Shown here: in pieces, positions 33,892 to 43,485 of the stretch
How the letters are laid out: each line of letters opens with the position of its first letter
How positions within the stretch are numbered: the first letter of the stretch is position 1
Origin: Pseudomonas cremoricolorata DSM 17059 = NBRC 16634
GTDB taxonomy: Bacteria; Pseudomonadota; Gammaproteobacteria; Pseudomonadales; Pseudomonadaceae
Length of the DNA stretch: 64,000 nucleotides
Assembly (NCBI RefSeq): GCF_000425745.1
Contig: NZ_AUEA01000007.1
Location: 270,377 to 334,376 of the forward strand
Direction: 5' to 3'
Notes under the pieces: generated by a model
Database searches by the model: none
What the model was told of the DNA's origin: nothing
Seen by the model: the letters and a program-made list of their open reading frames with translations, nothing else
Translations under genes and position numbers: made by a program

Positions 33892-34883
33892 TGGCTTTCA
33901 CCGAGCGCTTGTTGCAAGCCTGGTACAGCGGGCACCCGGCGCTGGCGCTGCTACGCCCGCTGGAGGCGTTGTACCGCCGCGTCGTTACCCGCAAGCGCGC
34001 AGTCTTCATCTCTGGCGAGCGCCCCAGCTACCGTGCCCCGGTGCCGGTGATCGTGGTCGGCAATATCACCGTTGGCGGCACTGGCAAGACGCCGATGATT
34101 CTCTGGCTGATCGAACACTGCCGCCGCCGCGGCCTGCGCGTGGGCGTGGTGAGCCGCGGTTATGGCGCCAAGCCGCCGTCCTTGCCCTGGCGGGTGGAAG
34201 CCGGGCAGAGCGCCGAGCAGGCTGGTGATGAGCCATTGCTGATCGTGCGCCGCACGGACGTCGCGCTGATGATCGACCCTGACCGCCCCAGGGCCGTGCA
34301 AGCGTTGCTCGCAGCGCAACCGCTCGACCTGATCCTCTGCGACGATGGCCTGCAGCACTATCGCCTGGCGCGTGACCTTGAACTGGTGCTGATCGATGCC
34401 GCGCGAGGCCTGGGCAACGGCCGCTGCCTGCCGGCCGGGCCCCTGCGCGAGCCGGCCGAGCGTCTCTCTTCGGTCGATGCAGTGCTGTACAACGGTGCCA
34501 GCGCGGATTCGACGGGGGGCTTTGCCTTCCAGCTCAGGCCAAGCGCTCTGGTCAATCTGCTCAGCGCAGAGCGTCAGAGCCTCGATCATTTCCCCCCTGG
34601 CCAGACGCTGCACGCCGTGGCCGGTATCGGTAACCCCCAGCGTTTCTTCAATACCTTGCAGGCGCTAGACTGGCAGCCACTGCCGCACCCTTTCGCCGAC
34701 CATGCCCAGTTCAGCCGCCAGGCGCTGAGCTTCAGCCCCTCGCTGCCGTTGGTCATGACCGAAAAGGATGCGGTCAAATGCCAGGCCTTCGCCGCCGATG
34801 ACTGGTGGTATCTGGCGGTCGAAGCGCAACCCAGTGCGGCCTTCACCGACTGGTTCGATGCCCAATTGCAACGCCTGCTGTGA
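33891..34883 (+). CDS. lpxK: Tetraacyldisaccharide 4'-kinase
   Basis: The protein has 330 residues. ATG 33891 shares its A with the exbD TGA. An N-terminal membrane-associated helix precedes the P-loop [12 protein letters not shown] (residues about 58-69). The family segments [17 protein letters not shown] and [10 protein letters not shown], and a late FPDH-type region ([19 protein letters not shown]), follow. LpxK phosphorylates the 4' position of the lipid A disaccharide at the inner membrane. It is an essential step before Kdo addition, which uses the product of kdsB just downstream. Confidence 0.95.
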   Translation: MAFTERLLQAWYSGHPALALLRPLEALYRRVVTRKRAVFISGERPSYRAPVPVIVVGNITVGGTGKTPMILWLIEHCRRRGLRVGVVSRGYGAKPPSLPWRVEAGQSAEQAGDEPLLIVRRTDVALMIDPDRPRAVQALLAAQPLDLILCDDGLQHYRLARDLELVLIDAARGLGNGRCLPAGPLREPAERLSSVDAVLYNGASADSTGGFAFQLRPSALVNLLSAERQSLDHFPPGQTLHAVAGIGNPQRFFNTLQALDWQPLPHPFADHAQFSRQALSFSPSLPLVMTEKDAVKCQAFAADDWWYLAVEAQPSAAFTDWFDAQLQRLL

Positions 34884-34923
34884 ATCCCTTTTCTTTTCCG
34901 GCCAACGCCCCCAGGACCCCTTC

Positions 34924-35109
34924 ATGGACACCAAACTGCTCGACATTCTGGCTTGCCCGATCACCAAGAGCCCGCTCAAGCTCAGCGCCGACAAGACCGA
35001 GCTGATCAGCAAGAGCGCGGGCCTCGCCTATCCGATTCGCGACGGCATTCCGGTGATGCTGGAAAGCGAAGCCCGCACGCTGACCGACGAGGAGCGCCTG
35101 GACAAATGA
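34924..35109 (+). CDS. Trm112 family protein (YcaR-like)
   Basis: This 61-residue protein starts at ATG 34924 ([12 protein letters not shown]). The single CP motif near residue 11, the [12 protein letters not shown] region and the closing [16 protein letters not shown] are typical of the Trm112/UPF0434 family. It lies 40 bases after lpxK and overlaps kdsB by four bases, as in E. coli (lpxK-ycaR-kdsB). Bacterial members are small zinc-ribbon-like proteins of uncertain role. This one retains only one cysteine, so it probably does not bind zinc. Confidence 0.9.
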   Translation: MDTKLLDILACPITKSPLKLSADKTELISKSAGLAYPIRDGIPVMLESEARTLTDEERLDK

Positions 35110-35870
35110 GCCTGAATTTCACTGTCGTCATTCCTGCTCGCCTGCGTTCCACCCGCCTGCCAGGCAAGCCGCTGTTGCTTATCGCTGGCAAGCCCATGGT
35201 CCAGCATGTCTGGGAACAGGCATGCAAAAGTGCCGCGGCGCGGGTGGTGATCGCCACCGATGACCAAAGCATCCTCGATGCCTGCCTGGCGTTCGGCGCC
35301 GAGGCCGTGATGACCCGCGTCGATCACGAGTCGGGCACTGACCGCCTGGCCGAAGTGGCCGCGCTGCTGGGCCTGGCAGATGACGCCATCGTGGTCAACG
35401 TCCAGGGCGACGAGCCGTTGATTCCGCCGGTGATCATCGACCAAGTGGCGACCAATCTGGCAGCCCACCCGCAAGCGGGCATCGCCACCCTGGCCGAAGC
35501 GATCGAAGACCCACAGACCGTGTTCAACCCCAATGCGGTCAAAGTGGTCAGCGACAAGAACGGCCTGGCGCTGAGCTTCAGCCGGGCACCGCTGCCCTGG
35601 GCGCGCGATGCGTTCGCCAAGAACCGTGAACAGTTGCCTGAAGGCGTGCCGTATCGTCGCCACATCGGTATGTACGCCTACCGTGTTGGCTTCTTGCAGG
35701 ATTTCGTGAGCTGGGGCCCGTGCTGGCTCGAACAGGCTGAGTCGCTGGAGCAATTGCGCGCCCTGTGGCATGGCGTGCGTATCCACGTGGCCGACGCCTT
35801 CGAAGCACCAGCGGTGGGTGTGGACACTCAAGAAGATCTCGAGCGCGTTCGGCGCCTGCTGGAGCACTGA
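35106..35870 (+). CDS. kdsB: 3-deoxy-manno-octulosonate cytidylyltransferase
   Basis: The protein has 254 residues, with start ATG 35106 overlapping the previous stop. Nucleotidyltransferase motifs are clear: [16 protein letters not shown] at the N-terminus, [12 protein letters not shown] (residues about 97-108) and the conserved [11 protein letters not shown] and [11 protein letters not shown] segments. It activates Kdo to CMP-Kdo for the lipopolysaccharide inner core, in the cytoplasm. Its place directly after lpxK links the two steps of Kdo2-lipid A synthesis. Confidence 0.96.
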   Translation: MSLNFTVVIPARLRSTRLPGKPLLLIAGKPMVQHVWEQACKSAAARVVIATDDQSILDACLAFGAEAVMTRVDHESGTDRLAEVAALLGLADDAIVVNVQGDEPLIPPVIIDQVATNLAAHPQAGIATLAEAIEDPQTVFNPNAVKVVSDKNGLALSFSRAPLPWARDAFAKNREQLPEGVPYRRHIGMYAYRVGFLQDFVSWGPCWLEQAESLEQLRALWHGVRIHVADAFEAPAVGVDTQEDLERVRRLLEH

Positions 35871-36334
35871 TGCGCATTCTGTTCGTCTGCCTGGGTAACA
35901 TCTGCCGTTCGCCCACCGCCGAAGGCGTCATGCGCCAACAGCTCGAGCGCGCGGGGCTGGCCAAGCGGGTCGAGGTGGCCTCGGCTGGCACCGGCGACTG
36001 GCATGTCGGCAACGCCCCTGACAGCCGCACCAGTCGCGCCGCGATGGCCCGTGGCTACGACCTGTCGCGCCAGCGCGCGCAGCAGGTCAAGGCAGAGGAT
36101 TTCGCCGAGTACGATCTGATCCTGGCGATGGACTCGAGCAACCTGCGTGATCTGCAAGCCTTGCGACCGGCCAACGCCAGCGCCGAGCTCGATCTGTTCC
36201 TGCGCCGCTATGGCGCCTCAGTCGAGGACGTTCCTGATCCGTACTATGGCGGCGCTGACGGCTTCGAGCAGGTCCTCGATCTGATCGAGACGGCCTGCGC
36301 GAGCCTGCTCGACGAAATCAAGGGGCGGTCATGA
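35870..36334 (+). CDS. Low-molecular-weight protein tyrosine phosphatase
   Basis: The protein has 154 residues. ATG 35870 overlaps the kdsB stop by one base. The catalytic loop VCLGNICRSPTAEGV holds the CX5R(S/T) motif at Cys8-Arg14. The general-acid aspartate sits in DVPDPYYGG near residue 123. Members dephosphorylate tyrosine phosphorylated proteins and are often linked to envelope polysaccharide control. The substrate is unknown. It overlaps murB by four bases. Confidence 0.93.
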   Translation: MRILFVCLGNICRSPTAEGVMRQQLERAGLAKRVEVASAGTGDWHVGNAPDSRTSRAAMARGYDLSRQRAQQVKAEDFAEYDLILAMDSSNLRDLQALRPANASAELDLFLRRYGASVEDVPDPYYGGADGFEQVLDLIETACASLLDEIKGRS

Positions 36335-37350
36335 CCGCGACCTGGCAGGAGCAAGCGTCGCTCAAGGCGCTCAACACCTTTGGCATCGATGTCGCCGCAC
36401 GCTATCTGGTGCGCGCCAGCAGCGACGATGATATTCGCCAGGCCCTGGCAGCGGCAGCGCAGCGCGATCTGCCGGTGCTGGTGCTGGGCGGCGGCAGTAA
36501 CCTGTTGCTGACCCGTGATGTCGATGCGCTGGTGCTGCAGATCGCCAGCCGTGGCCGGCGTGTGCTGGGTGACGTTGATCAGCGCGTGGTGGTCGAAGCC
36601 GAGGCGGGGGAGCCTTGGCATCCTTTCGTGCAGTGGAGTATCAGCCAGGGTTTGTGTGGCCTCGAAAATCTCAGCCTGATACCGGGCACGGTGGGCGCCG
36701 CACCGATGCAGAACATCGGCGCCTATGGCGTGGAAATCAAGGATGTATTTGCAGGGCTCAGCGCGTTGGACCGCCAGACCGGCGAGGTGCGTGAGTTCAG
36801 CCTGCAAGACTGCGCATTCGCCTATCGCGACAGCGTGTTCAAGGCCAATCCTGGTCGCTGGTTGATCCTGCGGGTGCGCTTCGCATTGAGCCGTACGCTC
36901 GATGCGCACCTCGACTACGGACCTGTGCGCCAGCGCTTGCTGGAAGAAGGCTGCGAACAGCCCACTGCCCAGGCCATCAGCGAGGCCATTTGCAGCATCC
37001 GCCGCGAGAAACTGCCTGATCCGGCAGTGCTGGGCAACGCTGGCAGCTTTTTCAAGAACCCAGTGGTGTCCGCCGAGTGCGCCCAGCGTCTGCGTGCCGC
37101 TCACCCAGGGCTGGTGGCTTACCCGCAGGGCAGTGCGGGGGTCAAGCTCGCCGCTGGCTGGCTGATCGAACAGGCTGGCTGGAAGGGCTATCGCGAGGGC
37201 GACGCTGGCGTTCACCAGCAGCAGGCCCTGGTGCTGGTCAACCATGGCCAGGCCACAGGTGCCCAACTGCACGCGCTGGCCGGCAAGATCCAGGCCGATA
37301 TACGCGCGCGCTTCGGCGTCGAGCTGGAAATGGAGCCCAATCTCTACTGA
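36331..37350 (+). CDS. murB: UDP-N-acetylenolpyruvoylglucosamine reductase
   Basis: The protein has 339 residues, the length of type I MurB. FAD-binding segments LGGGSNLLLT and PGTVGAAPMQNIGAYG are present. The catalytic serine lies in LGNAGSFFKNP (residues about 230-240) and the C-terminal glutamate region EMEPNL is at the end. It reduces the enolpyruvyl group to give UDP-MurNAc for peptidoglycan. The start ATG overlaps the phosphatase gene; a strong terminator follows. It is the last gene of the exbB to murB unit. Confidence 0.96.
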   Translation: MTATWQEQASLKALNTFGIDVAARYLVRASSDDDIRQALAAAAQRDLPVLVLGGGSNLLLTRDVDALVLQIASRGRRVLGDVDQRVVVEAEAGEPWHPFVQWSISQGLCGLENLSLIPGTVGAAPMQNIGAYGVEIKDVFAGLSALDRQTGEVREFSLQDCAFAYRDSVFKANPGRWLILRVRFALSRTLDAHLDYGPVRQRLLEEGCEQPTAQAISEAICSIRREKLPDPAVLGNAGSFFKNPVVSAECAQRLRAAHPGLVAYPQGSAGVKLAAGWLIEQAGWKGYREGDAGVHQQQALVLVNHGQATGAQLHALAGKIQADIRARFGVELEMEPNLY

Positions 37351-37393
37351 TGCCGTAACCCAAATCGAGACATCGATCTACAGACGCCCAACA

Positions 37394-37427
37394 AAAAGCC
37401 CCGCCAGTTCGCACTGGCGGGGCTTTT
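37394..37427. terminator. Bidirectional terminator between murB and rne
   Basis: AAAAGCCCCGCCAGT pairs perfectly with ACTGGCGGGGCTTTT around TCGC. The flanking A and T runs allow use from both strands, ending murB from the left and rne from the right. Confidence 0.93.
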
Positions 37428-37443
37428 CGTTCAGGCGGTCAAA

Positions 37444-40400
37444 TCAATCGTGATGCGGTTTCTGTGCATCGATCGGTTGGTCTGCCTGGGCCTGTGCAGC
37501 GGCGGCGGCGGCAGCAGCTTCGGCCTCACGCTTGCGGCGACGCACTTCCCGCGGGTCGTTCGGCGCACGGCCATTGGACAGCATCACCGTGGCAGGCTCG
37601 GCAGCAGGTGCCTGCTCTGCAACGGGCTCGGCTGGCTCAGGCGCTTGCTCGGCGCTTTGCGCGGTCGCTTCGGTCTGAGCTGCGACTGCAGGCTCGGGTG
37701 CCGATACCGCTTGCTCGGTGATTACCACAGGGGCCGGTTGGGGCGCTTGCTCGGCTGCGGGCGCCTCTACTACTGCGGTGGCAGCAGTTGGCTCGACCTC
37801 GGCGACTTCGGCAGCCGGTGCTGGCTGCTCTGCCCGCACCGCTGGCTCGATTTCGCCACCCTCGGCGACTGGGGCAGCTTCGACTGCTTCGCGGCTGCGT
37901 TGCGGAGTGTGCTCGACCACTGGCGTGGCATCGGCGACAACCTCGGTTACCGGCTCGGGCTGTGCTTGCTCGACCACCGGGGCGATGGCCGCGGCTTCAG
38001 CCGGTGGCGGCACTTCTGCAGCCTGCGGCGCTTCGAGGGTCTGCTCGACGGTCTCGGTCGCGCGCTCAGCTTGCTGTTGCGCCTGAGCTTCGGCATCGGC
38101 ACTGACCTGGCTGCTGGCGACAGCTGCGGTGACTGCCAGGCCGGCGGCCAGTTCGGCGCCCAGCGGCGAGGCCTGGTGCTGTTCAGTGGGCTGCTCGGAA
38201 GAGGCCGCAGCTTGCGTTTCGCTGCCTTCTTCTTCGCCTTCGATCAGCTCGCCATTGGCATTGCGCTGACGCTCGCGACGGTTGCTGCGGCGACGCTGCC
38301 CACGGGAGCGGCGGCGCGGACGCTCGTCGTCACCGTTGTCCTGATCGGCCTGGGCTTCGTCGGCGGCGTCGGTAGACGCTTGCTCGTCACTGGTTTCGGC
38401 AGCCTGCTCGGCGGCGCGCGGTTGACGCTCTTCACGCTGGGCACGTGGCTGACGCTCTTCGCGAGGCGCGCGCTCTTCCTGCTTGGCAGGTGCTTGGGTA
38501 GCGGCCGCTTCGACTTGGGCAGCGTCGTTCTGTACGACTTCGGTCGACAGCACTTCGGTTGGCACGACTTCACTCAAGGCGACAACGGCTTCCTGAGGTG
38601 CACGCTCTTCGCGGGGTGCGCGTTCTTCGCGGCTGGCACGGCCTTCGCGCGGTGCACGCTCTTCGCGAGGGGCACGTTCTTCACGGCCTTCGCGTGGAGC
38701 GCGTTCTTCCCGTGGGGCGCGCTCGCTACGCGGTGCGCGTTCTTCACGCGGTGCACGCTCCTCGCGAGGGGCACGTTCTTCACGGCTGGCTGCAACGGCA
38801 GGGGCGGCATCCAGTGGCTCGCGCAGTTCGCGGACCGGGCGATCTTCACGATTGCCGCGACGGTCTTCGCGCGGCTGGCGGGCTGCTCGTTCTTCACGCG
38901 GGGCGCGTTCTTCACGTGGCTGACGCTCTTCACGCGGCTGGCGTTCCTCACGGGCAGGGCGCTCGCTGCGTTCTTCGCGCGGCTTGCGTTCTTCGTCGCG
39001 ACGACCACCGCGGTTGCGGCTCTGCTGGCGACCGTTGCGGCGCTCCTCGTTACGTTGGCTACGCTCGCTGGCGGCCGGTTTTTCCGGGCTGGCGACCGGC
39101 GCTGGTGCGGGCTCTTCCTTGGCGGCGAACAGGCTGACCAGCGACTTCACCAGGCCTTTGAACAGGCTTGGCTCGGGCGCTGCGGGGGCGGCCGCGACGG
39201 GGGCGACCGGCTGCTCTTGCGGGGTGCTCGGCACCGGCGCACTGGTGCGTGGCGGAGCGGTCTTGACCGCAGCTTCCTGACGCACCAGGGTGCGGGTGGC
39301 GGCTTGCGGCTGGACTTCTTCGGTCTCGCTGGTGGCGATTTCGTAGCTGGACTGGTTGTTCAGCACTTCCGGATTGTCGTCGCGCAGGCGCTGGACTTCG
39401 AAGTGCGGAGTTTCCAGGTGATCGTTCGGCAGGATGATGATGCGTGCGCGAGTGCGCAGTTCGATCTTGGTGATCGAGTTGCGTTTTTCGTTGAGCAGGA
39501 AGGCCGCAACCGGAATCGGCACCTGGGCGCGCACTTCAGCGGTGCGATCTTTCAGGGCTTCTTCTTCGATCAGGCGCAGGATCGCCAGCGACAGCGACTC
39601 GACGTCACGGATGATGCCGGTGCCCGAGCAGCGCGGGCAGACGATGCCACTGCTTTCGCCCAGGGAAGGGCGCAGGCGCTGACGGGACATTTCCAGCAGG
39701 CCGAAGCGCGAGATGCGTCCTACCTGAACACGAGCGCGGTCGGCTTCCAGGGCTTCACGGACACGCTCTTCCACGGCACGCTGGTTCTTCGCCGGGGTCA
39801 TGTCGATGAAGTCGATGACGATCAGGCCGCCGATGTCACGCAGGCGCAGCTGGCGGGCGATTTCTTCGGCTGCTTCCAGGTTGGTCTGCAGGGCGGTTTC
39901 TTCGATGTCGCTGCCTTTGGTGGCACGCGCCGAGTTGATGTCGATGGACACCAGGGCTTCGGTAGGATCGATGACGATGGAGCCGCCGGACGGCAGCTCG
40001 ACGACGCGCTGGAAGGCGGTCTCGATCTGGCTTTCGATCTGGAAGCGATTGAACAGCGGCACGCTGTCTTCGTACAGCTTCACCTTGCTGGCGTACTGTG
40101 GCATCACCTGGCGGATGAAGGTCAGGGCTTCTTCCTGGGCCTCGATGCTGTCGATAAGTACTTCGCCGATGTCCTGGCGCAGGTAGTCGCGAATCGCGCG
40201 GATGATGACATTGCTTTCCTGGTAGATCAGGAACGGCGCGTTGCGGTCGAGGGAGGCTTCCTTGATGGCGGTCCACAGTTGCAGCAGGTAGTCGAGGTCC
40301 CACTGCATTTCTTCGCTGCTGCGACCAAGGCCTGCAGTGCGCACGATCAGCCCCATGTCGGCCGGAACGGTCAGGCCGTTGAGGGCTTCACGCAGTTCGT

Positions 40401-40839
40401 TGCGCTCTTCACCTTCGATGCGACGGGAGATGCCGCCGGCACGCGGGTTGTTGGGCATCAGCACCAGGTAGCGGCCGGCCAGGCTGATGAAGGTGGTGAG
40501 GGCCGCACCCTTGTTGCCACGTTCTTCTTTCTCGACCTGGACGATGACTTCCTGGCCTTCGCTCAGGACTTCTTTGATGTTGACGCGGCCTTCTGGGGAC
40601 TTCTTGAAGTACTCGCGGGAGATTTCCTTGAGAGGCAGGAAGCCGTGGCGTTCCGAGCCGAAGTCGACGAAAGCGGCTTCGAGGCTGGGTTCGATGCGAG
40701 TGATGCGGCCTTTGTAGATGTTGGCCTTTTTCTGCTCGCGGGCACCGGACTCGATGTCCAGGTCGTACAGACGCTGGCCATCTACCAGAGCTACACGCAA
40801 CTCTTCGGGTTGAGTTGCGTTGATCAGCATTCTTTTCAT
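37444..40839 (-). CDS. rne: Ribonuclease E
   Basis: The protein has 1131 residues from ATG 40839 ([15 protein letters not shown]). Residues about 35-120 are the S1 domain. The catalytic core contains [13 protein letters not shown] and [15 protein letters not shown], with the two metal-binding aspartates, and the zinc-link CPRCSGTG motif that joins subunits. From about residue 520 the protein turns into a disordered tail. One part is a long degenerate array of R-E-E-R-A-P-R units (encoded by about 38590-39000); later parts are Ala/Glu/Pro-rich, and it ends with a basic [14 protein letters not shown]. The tail normally binds RNA and scaffolds the degradosome. It starts mRNA decay and matures rRNA and tRNA at the inner membrane. 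The leader has two perfect hairpins. Confidence 0.96.
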   Translation of the reverse strand: MKRMLINATQPEELRVALVDGQRLYDLDIESGAREQKKANIYKGRITRIEPSLEAAFVDFGSERHGFLPLKEISREYFKKSPEGRVNIKEVLSEGQEVIVQVEKEERGNKGAALTTFISLAGRYLVLMPNNPRAGGISRRIEGEERNELREALNGLTVPADMGLIVRTAGLGRSSEEMQWDLDYLLQLWTAIKEASLDRNAPFLIYQESNVIIRAIRDYLRQDIGEVLIDSIEAQEEALTFIRQVMPQYASKVKLYEDSVPLFNRFQIESQIETAFQRVVELPSGGSIVIDPTEALVSIDINSARATKGSDIEETALQTNLEAAEEIARQLRLRDIGGLIVIDFIDMTPAKNQRAVEERVREALEADRARVQVGRISRFGLLEMSRQRLRPSLGESSGIVCPRCSGTGIIRDVESLSLAILRLIEEEALKDRTAEVRAQVPIPVAAFLLNEKRNSITKIELRTRARIIILPNDHLETPHFEVQRLRDDNPEVLNNQSSYEIATSETEEVQPQAATRTLVRQEAAVKTAPPRTSAPVPSTPQEQPVAPVAAAPAAPEPSLFKGLVKSLVSLFAAKEEPAPAPVASPEKPAASERSQRNEERRNGRQQSRNRGGRRDEERKPREERSERPAREERQPREERQPREERAPREERAARQPREDRRGNREDRPVRELREPLDAAPAVAASREERAPREERAPREERAPRSERAPREERAPREGREERAPREERAPREGRASREERAPREERAPQEAVVALSEVVPTEVLSTEVVQNDAAQVEAAATQAPAKQEERAPREERQPRAQREERQPRAAEQAAETSDEQASTDAADEAQADQDNGDDERPRRRSRGQRRRSNRRERQRNANGELIEGEEEGSETQAAASSEQPTEQHQASPLGAELAAGLAVTAAVASSQVSADAEAQAQQQAERATETVEQTLEAPQAAEVPPPAEAAAIAPVVEQAQPEPVTEVVADATPVVEHTPQRSREAVEAAPVAEGGEIEPAVRAEQPAPAAEVAEVEPTAATAVVEAPAAEQAPQPAPVVITEQAVSAPEPAVAAQTEATAQSAEQAPEPAEPVAEQAPAAEPATVMLSNGRAPNDPREVRRRKREAEAAAAAAAAQAQADQPIDAQKPHHD

Positions 40840-40851
40840 GTTGTACCGTCG

Positions 40852-40942
40852 GTTTCCGGGCTGCCGGAAACGGCGTTCGGCACACACGACTTTCCATGGT
40901 CGGTGCCAAGGTGCGACAGGGGTAGCGAGCTACCCCCGTGTC
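40852..40942 (-). promoter_or_regulatory. Structured 5' leader of rne
   Basis: Two perfect hairpins lie just upstream of the rne start. One is GTTTCCGG with CCGGAAAC (40852-40871, loop 4), ending 13 bases from the ATG. The other is GGGGTAGC with GCTACCCC (40919-40936), extended by GACA/TGTC at 40915-40942. In E. coli, leader hairpins let RNase E sense and limit its own mRNA. The same role here is inference from the structure and position. Confidence 0.5.
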
Positions 40943-41052
40943 CAGCGATATTCGGCACCAGCCGGTTGCCCAGCCTGCCGTGATCGCGACGACGCGTCCT
41001 GATTGCTGTGGTGCCACTTGGCCTGGGGTCTCAGGTTCAACCCTACAGGCCG

Positions 41053-41193
41053 GGGCATGGGCGATAAGTGCTTGCGTGTCGATCAGGCTCCATTGAAGCC
41101 AGGCCCGAAACACAGGGGAGGCCTGCGAAATCGCGTTCTGTTGCCTGGTTCCAACTCGCCGGATCGTTGCTGGGCGACGTCTCGAACAAACCC
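41053..41193. repeat. Palindromic element, diverged copy (141 bp)
   Basis: This copy matches the element at 41244 in order and length. It has AAGTGCTTGCG, CGATCAGGCTCCATTGAAGC and a central segment, then TTGCCTGG, GGATCGTTGC, GGCGACG and CAAACCC. Its outer left end is less conserved. Its two arms are inverted relative to each other. Confidence 0.65.
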
Positions 41194-41243
41194 TGTGCAC
41201 TCAGTCAGGAGGAGGAATCAACCGTCGGCCGTGGACGCCAATA

Positions 41244-41385
41244 GGTTTTGTACGAAAAGTGCCTGCGCGACGATCACGCTGCGTTGAAAGCAGGCTCGGA
41301 ATGCTCATTTGCAACCAGCAAACTCCGCTTCCTCGCCTGTTTTCGCCTTGCCTGATCGTCGCTCGACGACTTTGCGTACAAACCC
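41244..41385. repeat. Palindromic MITE-like element, intact copy
   Basis: The left arm starts GGTTTTGTACGAAAAGTGCC. The right arm, read in reverse complement, starts GGGTTTGTACGCAAAGTCG. Both arms share GCGACGATCA, then GAAA.CAGGC and finally TTTGC next to a 5-base centre (AACCA). Each arm is about 68 bases, so the whole element can fold into one long imperfect hairpin. It has no coding capacity, so if mobile it would depend on a transposase elsewhere. Confidence 0.75.
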
Positions 41386-41856
41386 TAGGCATCTGCTACA
41401 CAGTCCGGCGGCTATGCATCTCCACCCTGCACGTATCCCTGAAAGTTCGGGTGCTGCCGTGCGCTGAATCCGCAACGGGTTGCATTTTTCGCCAGCTCAA
41501 GTTCGAGAGCTGACGCCATTTCATGTCCAAGGCAGGTATTTCCGAAGCGTTGGCCGGACGCTGCAGGGAGGTGACGCGGCGGGCAGAGGGGATAGGGCGA
41601 AAATAATCGGGAAGCAGGCATGACACCGAACTTGTCGTTTTTTTTCGGTCTTCTCTACTCAGCGCTGGCGGCGATTCCAGGCAGTTCATGTAGCTGGCAA
41701 ACACCCCGTAGGACGGCCTCGCGTCCTCGAGAATTGCGTAGATCAGGGGCTTGCATTGAGCCATATGCCGCTGACCTACCGCTTTTGGCGGCGTTCGCGA
41801 CTATAGCAGCAATGATTAAGTGCTTCAATTGCATCAAAAATTGTTATCATCGCGGG

Positions 41857-42813
41857 ATGACAACCCATACCCCCCCAACTTCCGGCGTCCAGCTGATTGA
41901 AGTTCCGCCGGAGCTTGCCGGCCAGCGCATCGATAATTTCCTCATTACCGCATTGAAGGGCGTGCCCAAGACGCTGGTGTACCGCATCCTGCGCAAAGGT
42001 GAAGTGCGCGTCAACAAGGGGCGCATCAAACCCGAATACAAACTCCAGGCCGGCGACATCGTTCGCGTACCGCCTGTGCGTCTGCCCGAGCGCGATGCGC
42101 CGGCGCCGGTCGCTCAAGGCCTGCTGCAGCGCCTCGAGGCAGCCATCGTCCATGAGGACAAGGCGCTGATCGTGATGAACAAGCCGGCCGGAATCGCCGT
42201 GCACGGTGGCAGCGGCCTGAGCTTCGGCGTCATCGAGGCGCTGCGTCAGATGCGTCCCGATGCCAAGGAGCTCGAACTGGTGCATCGCCTGGACCGTGAC
42301 ACGTCCGGGCTGCTGATGATCGCCAAGAAGCGCAGCATGCTCCGGCACCTGCACGCGGCCTTGCGCGGTGATGGCGTCGACAAGCGCTATATGGCGCTGG
42401 TGCGTGGCCACTGGCCCACCTCGAAGAAGCAGGTCAATGCGCCGCTGCTCAAGAGCAACCTGCGTTCCGGCGAGCGCATGGTCGAGGTCAACGACGAAGG
42501 CAAGGAGGCGCTGACCCTGTTCCGCGTGCTGCGCCGCTTCGGTGAGTTCGCCACCATCGTCGAGGCCCGACCGATCACCGGTCGCACCCACCAGATTCGA
42601 GTTCACGCCCTGCACGCCGGGCACATGATCGCGGGCGACAGCAAGTACGGCGACGAAGATTTCTCGCGGGAAATTCGTGATTTGGGCGGCAAGCGCCTGT
42701 TCCTGCATGCCTATGCCCTGACGGTGCCGCTGCCCGATGGCGGTGAGCTCAAGCTCGAAGCACCTGTCGATGAGGTATGGGCGGCCACGGTGGAGCGTTT
42801 GAGTGCGACCTGA
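41857..42813 (+). CDS. rluC: 23S rRNA pseudouridine synthase RluC
   Basis: The protein has 318 residues from ATG 41857 ([16 protein letters not shown]); upstream in-frame codons from 41620 are not protein-like. An S4 RNA-binding domain lies at about residues 20-80 ([27 protein letters not shown]). The catalytic motif is [13 protein letters not shown], with the nucleophilic aspartate. GRTHQIRVH and DSKYGDE follow. It makes pseudouridines at 23S rRNA positions equivalent to 955, 2504 and 2580. It is divergent from rne and overlaps the next gene by 11 bases. Confidence 0.94.
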   Translation: MTTHTPPTSGVQLIEVPPELAGQRIDNFLITALKGVPKTLVYRILRKGEVRVNKGRIKPEYKLQAGDIVRVPPVRLPERDAPAPVAQGLLQRLEAAIVHEDKALIVMNKPAGIAVHGGSGLSFGVIEALRQMRPDAKELELVHRLDRDTSGLLMIAKKRSMLRHLHAALRGDGVDKRYMALVRGHWPTSKKQVNAPLLKSNLRSGERMVEVNDEGKEALTLFRVLRRFGEFATIVEARPITGRTHQIRVHALHAGHMIAGDSKYGDEDFSREIRDLGGKRLFLHAYALTVPLPDGGELKLEAPVDEVWAATVERLSAT

Positions 42814-43483
42814 CTACGAGCTGCTGATTTTCGACTGGGACGGCACCCTGGCCGACTCCATTGGCCGCATCGTCCAGGCCATGGCTGAGGCTGCAGATCG
42901 CGCCGCTCAGCCGCGCAGTGCCGACTCTGCCGTCAAGGGCATCATCGGCCTGGCCCTGGACGAGGCCATCGCCACGCTCTACCCGCATCTGGATGCTGCG
43001 CAGGTAGAGGCCTTCCGTAGGCACTACGCCGAGGTATACGTTGAACTCGACCGCCAACCCTCGCCGCTGTTCGACGGGGTGGTGGAGTCGCTGGAAGCCT
43101 TTCGTGCCCAGGGCTATCGTATGGCGGTTGCCACTGGCAAGGCTCGTCGCGGTCTCGACAGGGTGCTCAAGGCCAATGGCTGGGAGCACTATTTCGATAT
43201 CACGCGCGCAGCTGACGAGACCCGCGGCAAGCCGCATCCGCTGATGCTCGAAGAGATTCTCGCCCATTGCGGCATGGCGCCGGAGCAGGCGCTCATGGTG
43301 GGTGACTCGGCGTTCGACTTGCAGATGGCCAGCAACGCCGGCATGCACTCGGTGGCGGTAGGCTATGGCGCCATGTCGCTGCAAGCGCTCGCAGAGTTCG
43401 GGCCACAGCTATGCATCAGTCATTTTTCTCAATTGCGCGACTGGCTCGACGGTCGCGCGCCGGTTTCACTCCAAGGTAGGTGA
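42803..43483 (+). CDS. HAD superfamily phosphatase (Gph-like)
   Basis: The protein has 226 residues from GTG 42803, inside the rluC end. All HAD motifs are present: DWDGTLADS (motif I), VATGKARRG (motif II), the lysine in GKPHP (motif III) and [11 protein letters not shown] (motif IV). A helical cap lies between motifs I and II. It resembles phosphoglycolate phosphatase-like proteins. The natural substrate is not known. It is coupled to rluC and followed by sppA, three bases downstream. Confidence 0.9.
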   Translation: MRPDYELLIFDWDGTLADSIGRIVQAMAEAADRAAQPRSADSAVKGIIGLALDEAIATLYPHLDAAQVEAFRRHYAEVYVELDRQPSPLFDGVVESLEAFRAQGYRMAVATGKARRGLDRVLKANGWEHYFDITRAADETRGKPHPLMLEEILAHCGMAPEQALMVGDSAFDLQMASNAGMHSVAVGYGAMSLQALAEFGPQLCISHFSQLRDWLDGRAPVSLQGR

Positions 43484-43485
43484 GC

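Larger units (their letters stand above)
40840..41856. other. 1-kb divergent gap between rne and rluC
   Basis: It holds the rne leader hairpins (40852-40942) and two tandem copies of a palindromic element (41053-41193, 41244-41385). Beyond those, 41386-41856 has no credible gene. The sequence becomes AT-richer from 41800, and TATCAT at 41845-41850 is a possible -10 for rluC that would give a very short leader. Confidence 0.5.

Noticed and set aside
38590..39000. Repeats resembling a CRISPR array
   Set aside because: Units are short, degenerate, in frame and without unique spacers; they encode the Arg/Glu repeats of RNase E.
37450..40983. Open frame of 1177 codons on the plus strand over the whole rne gene
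   Set aside because: It is antisense to a clear RNase E gene. Its product is low-complexity (Phe, Leu, Ala, Arg) with no domain, and the Arg/Glu-rich repeat codons of rne explain the lack of stops.
41620..41856. Longer rluC start
   Set aside because: The upstream residues are not protein-like, and the family N-terminus begins at the ATG at 41857.
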